Shown piece after piece: positions 17,967 to 28,439 of a stretch of DNA of 64,000 nucleotides. Source of the stretch: an uncultured Colwellia sp. (lineage in GTDB: Bacteria > Pseudomonadota > Gammaproteobacteria > Enterobacterales > Alteromonadaceae); NCBI GenBank assembly GCA_913062815.1, contig CAJXWZ010000022.1, positions 30,471-94,470 on the forward strand, written 5' to 3'. Below the pieces are notes generated by a model. That model saw nothing but the letters and a program-made list of their open reading frames with translations. It did not search any database and was not told the DNA's origin. Made by a program: the position numbers and the translations under genes. How positions within the stretch are numbered: the stretch's first letter is position 1; every line of letters begins with the position of its first letter.

Positions 17967-19908
17967 TTAAAGGCGTAGTTGGCTTTTTAATGCCAGATCT
18001 GGCTTGATAAGAATCTTGCATCGATTCTTGAAATTGTATGGCACGATTTTTACCATTATATTTAGCATAATATAACGCTTTGTCAGCTTGTGCATAAAGC
18101 CCAGAACTATTTTGTAAGTTTCTAAATGTCGTTGCTACACCTATGCTTACTGTCACATTTACTCTTTGATTGTTATCATTTTTATCTGAAGCAAGAAAAT
18201 CACAAGCACTCACTTCTTTTACAATGCGCTGTGCAATATGTAGACTTTGTACCGCGTCTATTCTTGGTAAAACACAAAGAAACTCTTCGCCACCAACTCG
18301 ACCAATGACATCTTCTCCTCGAAGCACTTCTGCTCCTAACAACGCTATTTTTTTAATTACTTCGTCACCAAAAGGATGCCCATAAAGATCATTAACCAGC
18401 TTAAAGTCATCAATATCTATGACCATAATAGAAACAGTCGTTTTTTCTGAGGTATTATCTTTGAGTAGTCTATTAAGAAAATTAAACACATATCGACGGT
18501 TAAACGAATCTGTGAGTGGATCTCGAATTGATAATTGCAATAATCTTTTTCCGTGACGCCATTGAAAATAAACAAAGAGTAAAATGAAGAAGACCAACAT
18601 AACTATAAAACCAATAACATAAGCTTGAATAGTATTCTTTTGTTCTTGTTGTTCGAACTGCAAGTCTTGCACTTTTGTACGTTGTTGCAAAAGCGAAATT
18701 TCTACATTTTGACGCTCCACCTCCATAGAACTTCTCACCCGTAATAGGCGATCCGATGATCTACTATTTATTGATTCAATTTCTTTCTTGTTAAACTGCT
18801 TTAATAATTGATAGGCAAGCGAACCGTCGCCTTGAGCATGGGCAAGCGCTGCATTAATCTTTATGATTTCTATTTGCCAACTTGTACCAACCAACTCAGG
18901 TATACCCTTAAAAATATCACTCGCTAGCTGCAAAGCATCTTTTGCCTCATTTAAATCGCCTTTCTCGATTAAACACTGAGCTTTACGTTTATATAACTCC
19001 GCTTTGTAATCGATTAATCCTTCCAATGCAACGGCGTAATCTATCGACACTAAAGCTTGTTCACAACTGCCTTGCTCAGCTTCACTCATGGCAATGCCAT
19101 AAGCTGCATAAAATTTGCCATCAATGTTGTTAGGGCTAAATTCAATGGTCTGTTGATAACGCTGGTAATATTCAATGGCAAGTTCATATTTTTGCCAATA
19201 GCGGTAAGTTGCTGCTAAACCATAAATAGCTTCAACTTCATGGGCAGGATAGCCAAGTTTTTGATAACTGGTTAACGCTTTTTGGTAGTACTCAACTGAA
19301 TTATCATAATCATTCATATAACCATAAATAGCGCCGTAAACTTCATTGATTTTAGCAATTAAAAACTCATCATTTAGGGCAAATGCTTCTACATAGGCTT
19401 GCTGTAATTCAGTTAATGACAGCTCATACACTTCAGTTAAACTTCGTGTGTAGGCTAACTCTTGCTTTGCTCTCACAGCCAAATAGGTAAAATGATTTTT
19501 TCTTGCTAAGTGTTTTGCTTTTTTTAAAATCGTCTGTGATTGTTGATATTGACCTTGGCGCTGCAGAATAAGGCCACGGAAGAGATCAAAATAAATGGTT
19601 ACTTGGGCAGATGTTTGAGAATGTATGGACTTTTCAGCTTGCGTAACAGTTTTCTCAAATTTATCAAAGAAATACAATAAATTTTCAGCTTGTGCTTTAC
19701 GTAGCCACCACCACAATTTGTAATGTAGCGACATGTTATCCAGCTGTTCAGTTTCTAAAAGTAATGTTTGGTATGTTTGCCATGGTTGCTTATTTAGGCT
19801 TTGTTCCATGTTTTCTAGTGTCGAGGTGTCTGTCAATTGCTCAGCATTGACAACAAAAACATAACTGGTAAGAAACAAGAGCAAAATGCTTCGATAGACT
19901 AGCTGCAA
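17956..19908 (-). CDS. TPR-GGDEF diguanylate cyclase
   Basis: 650 residues. A signal/anchor (LVYRSILLLFLTSYVFVVNA) leads into exported TPR repeats (about 60-400), a transmembrane helix (about 432-452, TIQAYVIGFIVMLVFFILLF), and a cytoplasmic GGDEF domain (about 470-635). The domain has DPLTDSFNRRY, DIDDFKLVNDLYGH and the active-site signature GGEEF, so it should make cyclic di-GMP. No obvious RxxD inhibitory site can be placed with certainty. It shares architecture with the TPR histidine kinase at 6.6-9.5 kb. The gene heads the operon that ends in ovoA. Confidence 0.92.
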   Translation of the reverse strand: MQLVYRSILLLFLTSYVFVVNAEQLTDTSTLENMEQSLNKQPWQTYQTLLLETEQLDNMSLHYKLWWWLRKAQAENLLYFFDKFEKTVTQAEKSIHSQTSAQVTIYFDLFRGLILQRQGQYQQSQTILKKAKHLARKNHFTYLAVRAKQELAYTRSLTEVYELSLTELQQAYVEAFALNDEFLIAKINEVYGAIYGYMNDYDNSVEYYQKALTSYQKLGYPAHEVEAIYGLAATYRYWQKYELAIEYYQRYQQTIEFSPNNIDGKFYAAYGIAMSEAEQGSCEQALVSIDYAVALEGLIDYKAELYKRKAQCLIEKGDLNEAKDALQLASDIFKGIPELVGTSWQIEIIKINAALAHAQGDGSLAYQLLKQFNKKEIESINSRSSDRLLRVRSSMEVERQNVEISLLQQRTKVQDLQFEQQEQKNTIQAYVIGFIVMLVFFILLFVYFQWRHGKRLLQLSIRDPLTDSFNRRYVFNFLNRLLKDNTSEKTTVSIMVIDIDDFKLVNDLYGHPFGDEVIKKIALLGAEVLRGEDVIGRVGGEEFLCVLPRIDAVQSLHIAQRIVKEVSACDFLASDKNDNNQRVNVTVSIGVATTFRNLQNSSGLYAQADKALYYAKYNGKNRAIQFQESMQDSYQARSGIKKPTTPLNDQ

Positions 19909-19994
19909 CGTTATTTATCCCTAAAAAGTCCAATATGTACACTCAACAAATAGAGTATCATAAAATTGTATCTTTTTTAAACATGTAAAAAGCG

Positions 19995-20222
19995 TTAACT
20001 TTTAAATAGTTTATTAAAAGACTTTACTGAGAAACCATTCAAAATTTCATTACCAATTTTCAATACAGGCACGCCACGTAAGCCGGTCGCCGCAAACTCT
20101 TTTCTCCCTTTCGGACTTTGCACATTACATAATCGGTAAGGAATATTGTGCTCCTCTAAATAGCGCTTAGCCGTTTGACAATGTGAACATTTGTCCATAG
20201 TGAATAGCACCACTCTTTTCAT
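19995..20222 (-). CDS. Glutaredoxin-like small redox protein
   Basis: 75 residues with a thioredoxin-fold layout: MKRVVLFTMDKCSHCQTAKR gives a CxxC active site (CSHC) near residues 12-15, and GVPVLKIGNEILNGF contains the cis-proline and glutathione-side loop. The C-x-x-C with Ser-His is unusual compared with CPYC of typical glutaredoxins. Its ATG overlaps the stop codon of the upstream DUF808 gene by 4 bases, so the two are translationally coupled. The partner is unknown. Confidence 0.8.
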   Translation of the reverse strand: MKRVVLFTMDKCSHCQTAKRYLEEHNIPYRLCNVQSPKGRKEFAATGLRGVPVLKIGNEILNGFSVKSFNKLFKS

Positions 20223-21196
20223 GTTTTCTGACCCTTAAATATAGGGGGTATTACCGTTACCAAGAGCAATACTACTGCGCCAGCAATCAAGCCTACTATG
20301 GCTTCAAATAGCATAGGTATTACACTCAGCACTATTACACTAGCGCTTGACCATGATGCTAAACTTTGCTCTATAACTTGTTCGAGCGCAATCAAGAAAT
20401 GGTGAACATCAGCTATGCCATGTACTAAAATACTGCCACCCACTAGGAGCATAGCAATAGTGCCGATAAAGACTAACGACTTCATTAATCGAGGAGCAAA
20501 GCTCAATAAAGCGCTGCCAACTGCACGTTTCATTTTTCCAGTGAAGCTGTCTTTCGTGTTTTTATAGGAGCCCGTCCTAAGTAAATACAACCCCGCGTCA
20601 TCCAATTTGACAATGGCTGCCACCAGTCCATATACTCCTACAGTCATAACTATTGCAATGGCACAAACCACTAATACTTGATGCATAAAACTTGCTTGTT
20701 GAACGGTCCCCAAAGCAATAACAATAATTTCCGCGCTCAAAATAAAGTCAGTACGTATAGCACCTTTAATTTTTTCTTGTTCTAGCGCGACTAAATCAAT
20801 ATTTTCATCAAGCACTTCTTTGGCTGCGTGTTGATGTTCTTTTACTTGTTCTGCATGACTAATAGAAAACGTATGCCAAACTTTTTCAAAGCCTTCAAAA
20901 CATAAGTACGCTCCTCCTATCATCAGCAGAGGCGTAATTATCCAAGGTAAAAAAGCGCTTGCCGCTAACGCTAGCGGAACCAAGATAAGTTTATTAAGTG
21001 CTGAGCCTTTAGCAACAGCAAAAACTACAGGTAATTCTCTATCTGCGCGCACGCCGGAAACTTGTTGAGCATTTAACGCAAGGTCGTCTCCTAATACACC
21101 TGCCGTTTTTTTTGCCGCGACTTTAGTCATTAAAGCGACATCATCGAGCACTACGGCAATTTTATCGATTAACGTTAATAAACTCGCGCCAGCCAT
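20219..21196 (-). CDS. DUF808 family inner-membrane protein (YedI-like)
   Basis: 325 residues from ATG 21194-21196, which has AAGGGG seven bases upstream and gives the usual MAGASLLTLIDKIA start; an upstream TTG is rejected. Family hallmarks are DDVALMTKVAAKKTAGVLGDD at the N-terminus, a central hydrophobic section and a set of about six to seven membrane segments with an intervening charged loop (QVKEHQHAAKEVLDENID). The family is known as an integral-membrane protein of unknown role. It is followed directly by the glutaredoxin-like gene. Confidence 0.85.
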   Translation of the reverse strand: MAGASLLTLIDKIAVVLDDVALMTKVAAKKTAGVLGDDLALNAQQVSGVRADRELPVVFAVAKGSALNKLILVPLALAASAFLPWIITPLLMIGGAYLCFEGFEKVWHTFSISHAEQVKEHQHAAKEVLDENIDLVALEQEKIKGAIRTDFILSAEIIVIALGTVQQASFMHQVLVVCAIAIVMTVGVYGLVAAIVKLDDAGLYLLRTGSYKNTKDSFTGKMKRAVGSALLSFAPRLMKSLVFIGTIAMLLVGGSILVHGIADVHHFLIALEQVIEQSLASWSSASVIVLSVIPMLFEAIVGLIAGAVVLLLVTVIPPIFKGQKT

Positions 21197-21227
21197 TAGC
21201 AATCCCCTTTAATTATAAAGCTAAATA

Positions 21228-22745
21228 TTAATATTTAGCCGCTTGACCATTTTCTGGCAACGACTTATTTATAAATTCACGAATATCTTGATTCGCCTGC
21301 TGTAAATCTTCATGTCTAAGATACATCATATGTCCCGAGCGATATCCTTTAAAGGATAAACGTTCACGCATTTGTCCGCTGGGGTCTAACTGCCACATAG
21401 TATATTTTGCATCAAAATAGTTTGTTGCGCCGTCATAGTATCCTGCTTGAAACATCACATTAAGGTAGGGGTTTTGCGCCATCGCTAAACGTAAATTCTC
21501 GCCGGTATTATTGTTGGTCCTATCCCAAGGGTGAACATCACCAAACATGCTGTACTTAATATCAGTTTTATAAGCTAACTCTTCTCGCAAATAATAGTTT
21601 ATTGCAGGGGTAAAACTATGCAACCACGACGTTAGCTCTGCATTATAATCAGGCTTTGTGCCAGCAGTTTTCTTATCGATTCCTAAATAACGTGAATCAA
21701 GTCTTCCTATGGTTTTTTTACGCGTTCTTAAAAGTTCTTTCCAAAAAAAATCATTATCAATATCTAAGTTATTCGCTAAAACCGCTGCCAGTGATAAACC
21801 AGAATACCGCGCCACTTTTTTAGCAATCGTTTGCTTCTCTTCATCGGGAATAAAACCACCTTTAGCTAAGGCGGGGATATATTGATTTAAAGCAAATTGC
21901 TCAACTTCAGGTAACAACTCAGCTAAGTCTTTTGCTTGCAACTCACTTGGCAAAACTTTGTGGTACCAAGCAGCTGCGGCAAAGTAAGGTAAGCGATTAG
22001 CTGATTTCACTGGACCCTCTCGCTTAATGCCAATATCTGTTGGCGACACTAAGATAACACCGTTAATATACATCCATTGCTGTTGCTGTAATGCTAACGC
22101 TAGTCCTGACACTCGGGTTGTGCCATAGCTTTCACCAATTAAGTATTTAGGCGAGCGCCAGCGATTATTACGGGTTACGAAGGTTGTGAGCCATTCTGCT
22201 AAATATTCTACATCGGCATTTACACCAAAAAACATCGCTTTTTGTTTATCTTTAGCTGGCATTTTTCCGTCTTTATTTGGTAAAACTCGAGAATAGCCAG
22301 TATTAACAGGGTTTACAAAAACAATATCTGCTACATCTAGGATTGAATAAGGATTAGTTTTCACGCCATAGGGCTGTAGCGGGTAACCTTCGTCATCAAC
22401 ATTTAAAACACGTGGGCCGGTATAAGCGACATGCATCCATACAGACGCTGAGCCTGGCCCACCATTAAATGAAATCAATAAAGGGCGTTTACTATTATCT
22501 TCAATGTCGGTGCGTTGATAGTAAGTGTAAAACAGCGTAGCGGTGGCATCCCCTGTCTTATTCCAAACAGGCTGTGTACCTGTAGTAGCAGTATATTTAA
22601 TCCTTTTACCGTTAATTTTAGTGCTGTGTTTTGTGATTTGTTGCTCATCGACGACAATCTTGCGTTCATTAGCCGCATAGGTTGTTGTCGATATCAATGC
22701 GCCCAAAAACAATACCAGACAACATAACCGGCTAAATAATTTCAT
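21228..22745 (-). CDS. Exported S10 family serine carboxypeptidase-like peptidase
   Basis: About 505 residues from the ATG at 22743-22745, preferred because GAGG lies about six bases upstream and a signal peptide follows (MKLFSRLCCLVLFLGALIST). S10 hallmarks are FNGGPGSASVWMHVAYTGP (oxyanion hole), LIGESYGTTR (nucleophile Ser in GESYG), YDGATNYFDAKYTM (compare the Asp region) and GYRSGHMMYLRH (catalytic His). Such enzymes trim C-terminal residues from peptides at acidic or neutral pH. It is monocistronic; peptide use would fit the peptide-catabolic locus further right, but this is not direct evidence. Confidence 0.9.
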   Translation of the reverse strand: MKLFSRLCCLVLFLGALISTTTYAANERKIVVDEQQITKHSTKINGKRIKYTATTGTQPVWNKTGDATATLFYTYYQRTDIEDNSKRPLLISFNGGPGSASVWMHVAYTGPRVLNVDDEGYPLQPYGVKTNPYSILDVADIVFVNPVNTGYSRVLPNKDGKMPAKDKQKAMFFGVNADVEYLAEWLTTFVTRNNRWRSPKYLIGESYGTTRVSGLALALQQQQWMYINGVILVSPTDIGIKREGPVKSANRLPYFAAAAWYHKVLPSELQAKDLAELLPEVEQFALNQYIPALAKGGFIPDEEKQTIAKKVARYSGLSLAAVLANNLDIDNDFFWKELLRTRKKTIGRLDSRYLGIDKKTAGTKPDYNAELTSWLHSFTPAINYYLREELAYKTDIKYSMFGDVHPWDRTNNNTGENLRLAMAQNPYLNVMFQAGYYDGATNYFDAKYTMWQLDPSGQMRERLSFKGYRSGHMMYLRHEDLQQANQDIREFINKSLPENGQAAKY

Positions 22746-22961
22746 TTCCATCCTCAATAATAAATTCGCGTATAAAGTTAAATTAGCATAAAGCATATGA
22801 AGAATCAGACATTTAAGACAAGTTAATTGAATGCTACGATAAATTGTAAATCGTAAAGGTTTTGTAAATCAGCCAACATGCTTTACATTCAGATTGAAAT
22901 TGATGACTTTTTAATCAATACTAATTTCAAAAGTGAATAATCCAAGTTGTCAGGGGTTAGT

Positions 22962-24653
22962 ATGTTTAAAAGTATTTTGTTTATTTGGATTACATTACTG
23001 CTCAGCGCTTGTGGCGGTAGCTCTGAAGAAACACCTGCACCAGCCCCTGTACCTATTCCAGCACCGACTCCAGCCCCCGAGCCAGAGCCAGAGCCACCGG
23101 CATTACCCAATAATAACGACAGCGCACGTTTTCTAAACACAGCGACTTTTGGCGCTAATATTAACAGTATTAACGAGGTCAGCAGCATCGGGGTTGAGCC
23201 TTGGCTTGATGCACAAATAGCATTGCCTGCCAGCTCTCACGTTGATTACTTGCAAGAGTTGGAACTTACACTTAACTTACCCGCTGATGAGGAAATAAAC
23301 CGTGAAGAACGCTTAGAAACATGGTTTACCCACGCAATTACCGCCCCAGATCAACTGAGGCAACGGGTGGCCTTTGCCTTAAGTGAAATTTTTGTGGTAT
23401 CTGAGCATAGTACTTTTGGCGATGACACTTATGGCTTAGCCAATTATTACGATTTACTCGTCAATAATGCCTTTGGTAATTACCGTGACTTACTTGAGGA
23501 AGTTACTTTATCTCCTATTATGGGCATGTATTTAAGCGTGTTAGGCAATGAAAAACCTAATGAAGCATTGAATATTCGCCCTGATGAAAATTACGCCCGT
23601 GAAGTAATGCAACTTTTTAGTATTGGCTTAGTTGAATTAAATATTGATGGCAGCGAAAAATTGCAAAACAACCAAAATATCCCTACTTATAATCAGGATA
23701 TAATTAAAGCATTCGCCCATGTTTATACTGGTTGGAATTTTAATGGTGCCACAGCAGAGTCATGGTGGCGATTTTATCAAAATTACAACACCATGAAGCC
23801 TATGACTTCAGTAGAAGACTTTCATGATACCTCAGAAAAACAACTACTCAATAACGTCACTGTACCAGCGAATCAAAGCGCCGAACAAGACCTCGCGATT
23901 GCTCTAGATAACCTTTTCAACCATGAAAACGTTGCGCCTTTCATTGGAAAGCAGCTTATTAAAAAGCTGGTCACCAGTAACCCAAGTGCTGAATATGTGG
24001 CAAGAGTAAGTATGATTTTTAATGATAACGGCCAAGGTGTTCGTGGTGATTTAGGCGCGGTCATTAAAGCAATTTTATTAGATGAAGAAGCTATTCAGGG
24101 TACTAAAAGCAATGCTAATTTTGGAAAAGTAAGAGAGCCATTATTGCGGGCTGTTCACTTGTGGCGAGCTTTTGAAGCATCTTCTCCTAATAACAGATTC
24201 CAATTTGGTTGGCCAAGCTACGCTTTTGCTCAGACACCATTAGGAGCCCACCATGTTTTTAATTTCTTTTCGCCTGACTATGCTCCGCCAGGCATTGTCA
24301 GCGACAACAATTTGATCGCGCCAGAATTAGAAATAGTTACAGAAAACTACTTAACACGCACTAGTAATTTTCTAGCATACTCGACATTGTGGGGGCATAC
24401 AGAATTCAACGATGAAGAAAGTAATGACAATCGCATTTTAATATCATTAAGCGCGTTACAGCCAATGATTGATGATACTAACCAGTTGTTGGATTATTTG
24501 GATATGTTATTGCTAGGCGGCACCATGAGTGATGACATGCGAACAATTTTAACTGAAGCTTTTGACAGCACAAGCGGCGAAGCAACTAATGACAGACTAA
24601 GTAACTTATTATTTTTAGTCATGGTATCACCGCAATATACAGTACAAAGATAA
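22962..24653 (+). CDS. DUF1800 family lipoprotein with Pro-rich spacer
   Basis: 563 residues from ATG 22962 with AGGGG five bases upstream; an in-frame earlier start is less likely. The N-terminus has a lipobox (ITLLLSACGG), then a Pro/Ala/Glu-rich spacer (repeats of PAP, PEP), then the DUF1800 domain starting ARFLNTATFGANINSI and containing NYAREVMQLFSIGL, VYTGWNFNG and FNFFSPDYAPPG. The family function is not established; it is nearly always encoded beside DUF1501. Surface or periplasmic location is inferred from the lipobox. DUF1501 follows after 18 bases. Confidence 0.9.
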   Translation: MFKSILFIWITLLLSACGGSSEETPAPAPVPIPAPTPAPEPEPEPPALPNNNDSARFLNTATFGANINSINEVSSIGVEPWLDAQIALPASSHVDYLQELELTLNLPADEEINREERLETWFTHAITAPDQLRQRVAFALSEIFVVSEHSTFGDDTYGLANYYDLLVNNAFGNYRDLLEEVTLSPIMGMYLSVLGNEKPNEALNIRPDENYAREVMQLFSIGLVELNIDGSEKLQNNQNIPTYNQDIIKAFAHVYTGWNFNGATAESWWRFYQNYNTMKPMTSVEDFHDTSEKQLLNNVTVPANQSAEQDLAIALDNLFNHENVAPFIGKQLIKKLVTSNPSAEYVARVSMIFNDNGQGVRGDLGAVIKAILLDEEAIQGTKSNANFGKVREPLLRAVHLWRAFEASSPNNRFQFGWPSYAFAQTPLGAHHVFNFFSPDYAPPGIVSDNNLIAPELEIVTENYLTRTSNFLAYSTLWGHTEFNDEESNDNRILISLSALQPMIDDTNQLLDYLDMLLLGGTMSDDMRTILTEAFDSTSGEATNDRLSNLLFLVMVSPQYTVQR

Positions 24654-24671
24654 CAACCAGGAGATTAACTA

Positions 24672-26030
24672 ATGAATAGACGTAATTTTGTTAAAAGCCT
24701 TCTTGGTAGTTCAGTGGGTATTAGTAGTGCAAGTGCCGCGTTGTCGAGCATGACATTAATGAATAGCGCTTTAGCGCAAACAAATAACCGATTTGATGAT
24801 TATAAAGCGCTTGTCTGTGTATTTCTTCATGGTGGCAATGACTCATTTAATATGCTTATACCCAGTGATAATAGTGACTATCAAACTTATCAAAATGTAA
24901 GACAAAACCTTGCTATTGAACAGAGTAGTTTACTAAATATTACCCCCAGCTCGGCTATGCCATACAACTTAGCAATGCCAAATTTTATGGCACCAATGCA
25001 ACAATTATTTAATCAAGGAAACTTAGCTTTTCTAGCGAATACCGGGCCGCTATTACAACCGGTAAGTAAAAGCGAAGCGTTGGCCAATGAATCATTATTA
25101 CCCCCGCAATTATTCTCTCATAATGATCAACAAAAGCATTGGCAAACCGCTTGGCCAGAGCAGAATTCCCTTACCGGTTGGGCGGGGAGAATGGCAGATT
25201 TAATTATGGATACGGCCAACCCTCTATCAATGAATTTATCTATTGATGGTACGAATGTTTTACAAACGGGAATGAACTCTCTACCTTATTCCCTTGATGC
25301 CAATGGCGTTGAGACGTTTGCAGCACTCAACCCTAATGAAAGCTGGAGTATCAACCGAGTGAATGCTTTTAGGCAGCTATTAACGGCCGAAAACCATGTA
25401 TTAGGTCAAGCTCATAGCGCTATTTATAATCGAGCCCAAAACAATATAGACATTGTTGCCAATGCGATTAATATTGCTGAAGGCTCAAATGTGGTTTACC
25501 CAAACAACCACCTGGGTGAACAACTCAAAATGGTTGCCACATTAGCCAGTTCGCAACAATTACTGGCACAGCCAAGGCAGATATTTTTTGTCAGTATGGG
25601 GGGCTTTGATACCCATGATAATCAAATAACCGATCAACCCAGATTGCTTCAAGATTTAAGCAATGCTTTATTTTCTTTTAATGCCGATCTACAAATGCGT
25701 GGTCTAGCCAATAACATCACCTCTTTTACTATGTCTGATTTTGGTAGAACCTTAACCAGTAATGGTGATGGTACCGACCATGGTTGGGGCGGCCATCAAA
25801 TAATCATGGGTGGCGCAGTTAAAGGTGGTGATGTTTATGGAAAAATGCCTGCTGATTTCACCCTTAATTCAGAGGATGATTTGGCTGATGGCCGCATTAT
25901 TCCCAGCACTTCCGTGGATCAATATGCTGCTACATTAGCCAAATGGTTCGGCTTATCGACAAACGAAATTAATGCCGTATTTCCAAATCTGTCACGTTTT
26001 GAAAATAGCGATTTAGGCTTTATGCTTTAA
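24672..26030 (+). CDS. DUF1501 family Tat-exported protein
   Basis: 452 residues, partner of the preceding DUF1800 gene. The N-terminus [20 protein letters not shown] looks like a Tat signal (RRNF). The body has the family's [50 protein letters not shown] and [11 protein letters not shown] segments, which recall the alkaline-phosphatase/sulfatase fold metal ligands (Asp, His). No enzymatic activity has been firmly shown for the family to my knowledge. AACCAGGAG precedes the start, and the stop overlaps the end of the convergent chemoreceptor gene by 4 bases. Confidence 0.92.
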   Translation: MNRRNFVKSLLGSSVGISSASAALSSMTLMNSALAQTNNRFDDYKALVCVFLHGGNDSFNMLIPSDNSDYQTYQNVRQNLAIEQSSLLNITPSSAMPYNLAMPNFMAPMQQLFNQGNLAFLANTGPLLQPVSKSEALANESLLPPQLFSHNDQQKHWQTAWPEQNSLTGWAGRMADLIMDTANPLSMNLSIDGTNVLQTGMNSLPYSLDANGVETFAALNPNESWSINRVNAFRQLLTAENHVLGQAHSAIYNRAQNNIDIVANAINIAEGSNVVYPNNHLGEQLKMVATLASSQQLLAQPRQIFFVSMGGFDTHDNQITDQPRLLQDLSNALFSFNADLQMRGLANNITSFTMSDFGRTLTSNGDGTDHGWGGHQIIMGGAVKGGDVYGKMPADFTLNSEDDLADGRIIPSTSVDQYAATLAKWFGLSTNEINAVFPNLSRFENSDLGFML

Positions 26031-28066
26031 GATACTTTAAAAGTGTCTATTGAATCTTCAAGTTTAGCTGCTAAATCAGCCACTTGGTTAGAATAGGTTA
26101 GCGTGGAGGATGATTTATCACTACTTTGCTGACTTAGACTAACCACCTCTTTAATGCTGTGGTTGATGTCATTACTCAGCGCATTTTGTTGAGTTGCTGA
26201 TTGTGAAATATCACTGCTCATATCATACATTTGCTCAATAGCAGCGGTAATTAAGAGTAAAGTTTGTAGTAACTGATCCGTATGATCTTGGCAATTATTA
26301 GCCTCAGCTTTACCTTGCGAAATATCTGCCACTGCTTTTTCTGTTTGGCTTTGCAACGATTCAATCATCGATTGAATTTCAGTTGCTGATTCTTGAGTTC
26401 TGCTAGCAAGTAAACGTACTTCATCAGCCACGACAGCGAAGCCTCTACCGGCTTCACCTGCTCGCGCAGCTTCAATGGCAGCATTTAATGCAAGTAAATT
26501 GGTTTGATCTGAAATACCACGAATAGTATCTAAAATACCACTAATGTTAGTTGATTCGTGCTGTAATACTGACATCACATCTGAAGTACTGTCTAACATA
26601 GTTACCAAGTTTTGCATGCGTTCATTGGTCGTATTGGCAGTTTGTTCAAGCTCATGACTTTGTGTTAATGCACTGGTCATTTTCTCTTCGGCAGTATTTG
26701 CTTTATTCAAAATATGATCGGCACTTTGTCCCAACTCAGCCGTTTGTAGAGTGACTTGCTCAATGGTCTGTTCCTGCATGGCTAGAGAGTCTGTCACTTG
26801 GGCAATTTTTTCACTTGATTGCTCTGCTGCATGATGGAGTAAATGAGTATTATCCGAGATATTGCCTATTAACGTCCTTAAGTCGGCAACAACTAAATTA
26901 ACATTTTTGGAGAGCTCACCATATTCATCATCAGACTTTACGCTTAATTGGTGTGATAAATCACCTTTAGCAATTTGAGAAAGCACCTTATTTATACGCT
27001 TCAATGGACCGATCATCGCTTTGATTGTTGTCAAAGCAATGACTACGCCTACAGCAAATAAAATAACAAAAATAATGAGCGTCTCTAAATTTCCTTGTTC
27101 AACATTATCAAAAATATCATTTTGTAATTGCGTTAGGTTTTTATCAACCGCTTGCAAAAACACATCAATTGCTTGTATCGAGGCGTTAATGTGTAATTCT
27201 GAATTCTTTGACGCTGCTGATAAGGCATTTCGCTGTTCAAGCTGTAATATTTTGACGGAAAACAAATTATTGTCCCCTTGAAGCATATCCTTCGCCTTTT
27301 CGAATTCATCGACAAACTGGTCAATCAAACCGTCAGTATTATAGTCTTTGCCAAGGGTAATTAAGAAAGCTGAATATTGTTCAACATTACTAATCGCAAA
27401 TTCAATAGTTTGCTGAGATTCTTCAACTTCTACAATATTATTAATTGATAAAATTGTTTTAGTGGCATCGGTTAAATTAAAAATGAAACCTTCTATTTGG
27501 CTAGCAGAGCCGGAAATTCTATCTACATGACTTTGATTATCAGGATCATCTAAATAGGATAAATCCCCAAGCACTGCACCTGTTTCGAAAAGAATATCGT
27601 CTATCGATTTTAGCTGTTTAATAAAGGTTTGAGTCGTATTTAACTCGCCTAAGCGGTGACTAAACATCGTTTCAACTGAAGCGGTATATTTATCATAAGC
27701 TTGGCTGAAGTTATTTAAGCCATCAATGTTAGGAAAAACATACAGTAGTTGTCCTATTACTGTTTTTTGCTTTACTAATAAGTCACCTTGTTGCTCAAAG
27801 ACGTTCTTTAATTTTTCAATCTCTGCAATAGTCGCAGAAGCGGCAATGAATGACGACGATTTAGCTTGTTTTAGTAACTGTTTTTGAACTGTATTGGCAT
27901 TTTTTTGAATCGGTAGCGCGAAATCATCTACTTTTGCGGTTGCTTGCTTGATATCACTTAAAATACCTACCGAGCTAATACTTGAAAAAAGCAGCAGCAA
28001 TAAAATAACCGCAAAGCCAATAACGACCTTGTGCGCAACTTTAAGAACTTTTATGTTAAACAGCAT
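26027..28066 (-). CDS. Methyl-accepting chemotaxis protein
   Basis: About 679 residues from ATG 28064-28066; a TTG nine bases earlier is less likely. One N-terminal transmembrane helix ([20 protein letters not shown]), a large helical periplasmic sensor (about 35-335), a second helix ([19 protein letters not shown]), HAMP (about 355-410, [20 protein letters not shown]) and the signalling domain with the hairpin tip [20 protein letters not shown] and [15 protein letters not shown]. The ligand is unknown. No chemotaxis genes are adjacent. No CheR-docking pentapeptide is visible at the C-terminus. Confidence 0.95.
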   Translation of the reverse strand: MLFNIKVLKVAHKVVIGFAVILLLLLFSSISSVGILSDIKQATAKVDDFALPIQKNANTVQKQLLKQAKSSSFIAASATIAEIEKLKNVFEQQGDLLVKQKTVIGQLLYVFPNIDGLNNFSQAYDKYTASVETMFSHRLGELNTTQTFIKQLKSIDDILFETGAVLGDLSYLDDPDNQSHVDRISGSASQIEGFIFNLTDATKTILSINNIVEVEESQQTIEFAISNVEQYSAFLITLGKDYNTDGLIDQFVDEFEKAKDMLQGDNNLFSVKILQLEQRNALSAASKNSELHINASIQAIDVFLQAVDKNLTQLQNDIFDNVEQGNLETLIIFVILFAVGVVIALTTIKAMIGPLKRINKVLSQIAKGDLSHQLSVKSDDEYGELSKNVNLVVADLRTLIGNISDNTHLLHHAAEQSSEKIAQVTDSLAMQEQTIEQVTLQTAELGQSADHILNKANTAEEKMTSALTQSHELEQTANTTNERMQNLVTMLDSTSDVMSVLQHESTNISGILDTIRGISDQTNLLALNAAIEAARAGEAGRGFAVVADEVRLLASRTQESATEIQSMIESLQSQTEKAVADISQGKAEANNCQDHTDQLLQTLLLITAAIEQMYDMSSDISQSATQQNALSNDINHSIKEVVSLSQQSSDKSSSTLTYSNQVADLAAKLEDSIDTFKVS

Positions 28067-28439
28067 AAATAACAACTCAGTAAAAAATTAATAAAAAAAC
28101 AAAACATCCGACCAGTTACATAGTAATAAATTTTGTCTTACTAAATCAAGTGTGGTGAAAATTGAACCACCTAAAATCAGTATAGACAAAGCTGAACTTT
28201 AAACATAAAACCACCAAGTTCGGCTAAATTCATACACTAGGGTGCAGAATTGTTCATGAATAAATGAGATTTCCCTAAAACCAAAAACACTAATTAATAC
28301 AACGAGTAAAAAGTATATAGCGTTATCAACTTACTAGATTTTCCATTTATTTAGCGACTAATAAGAAATTTATTTCATTTTTATTTAAACCTTTTGCAAA
28401 ACACTTACTACTTAATCATAAATATTCGGGGGAATAATT
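28067..28439. other. Divergent intergenic region, no gene seen
   Basis: A+T-rich 370-base region between the chemoreceptor (minus) and the efflux operon (plus). It must hold both promoters. A short GTGGT...ACCAC inverted repeat occurs near 28150-28172, but I see no recognisable operator or RNA gene. Confidence 0.4.

Noticed and set aside
22889..23188. 99-codon minus-strand frame with Gly/Ser/Ala repeats
   Set aside because: It is the antisense reading of the Pro-rich spacer of the DUF1800 lipoprotein; the repeats come from the repeated proline codons.
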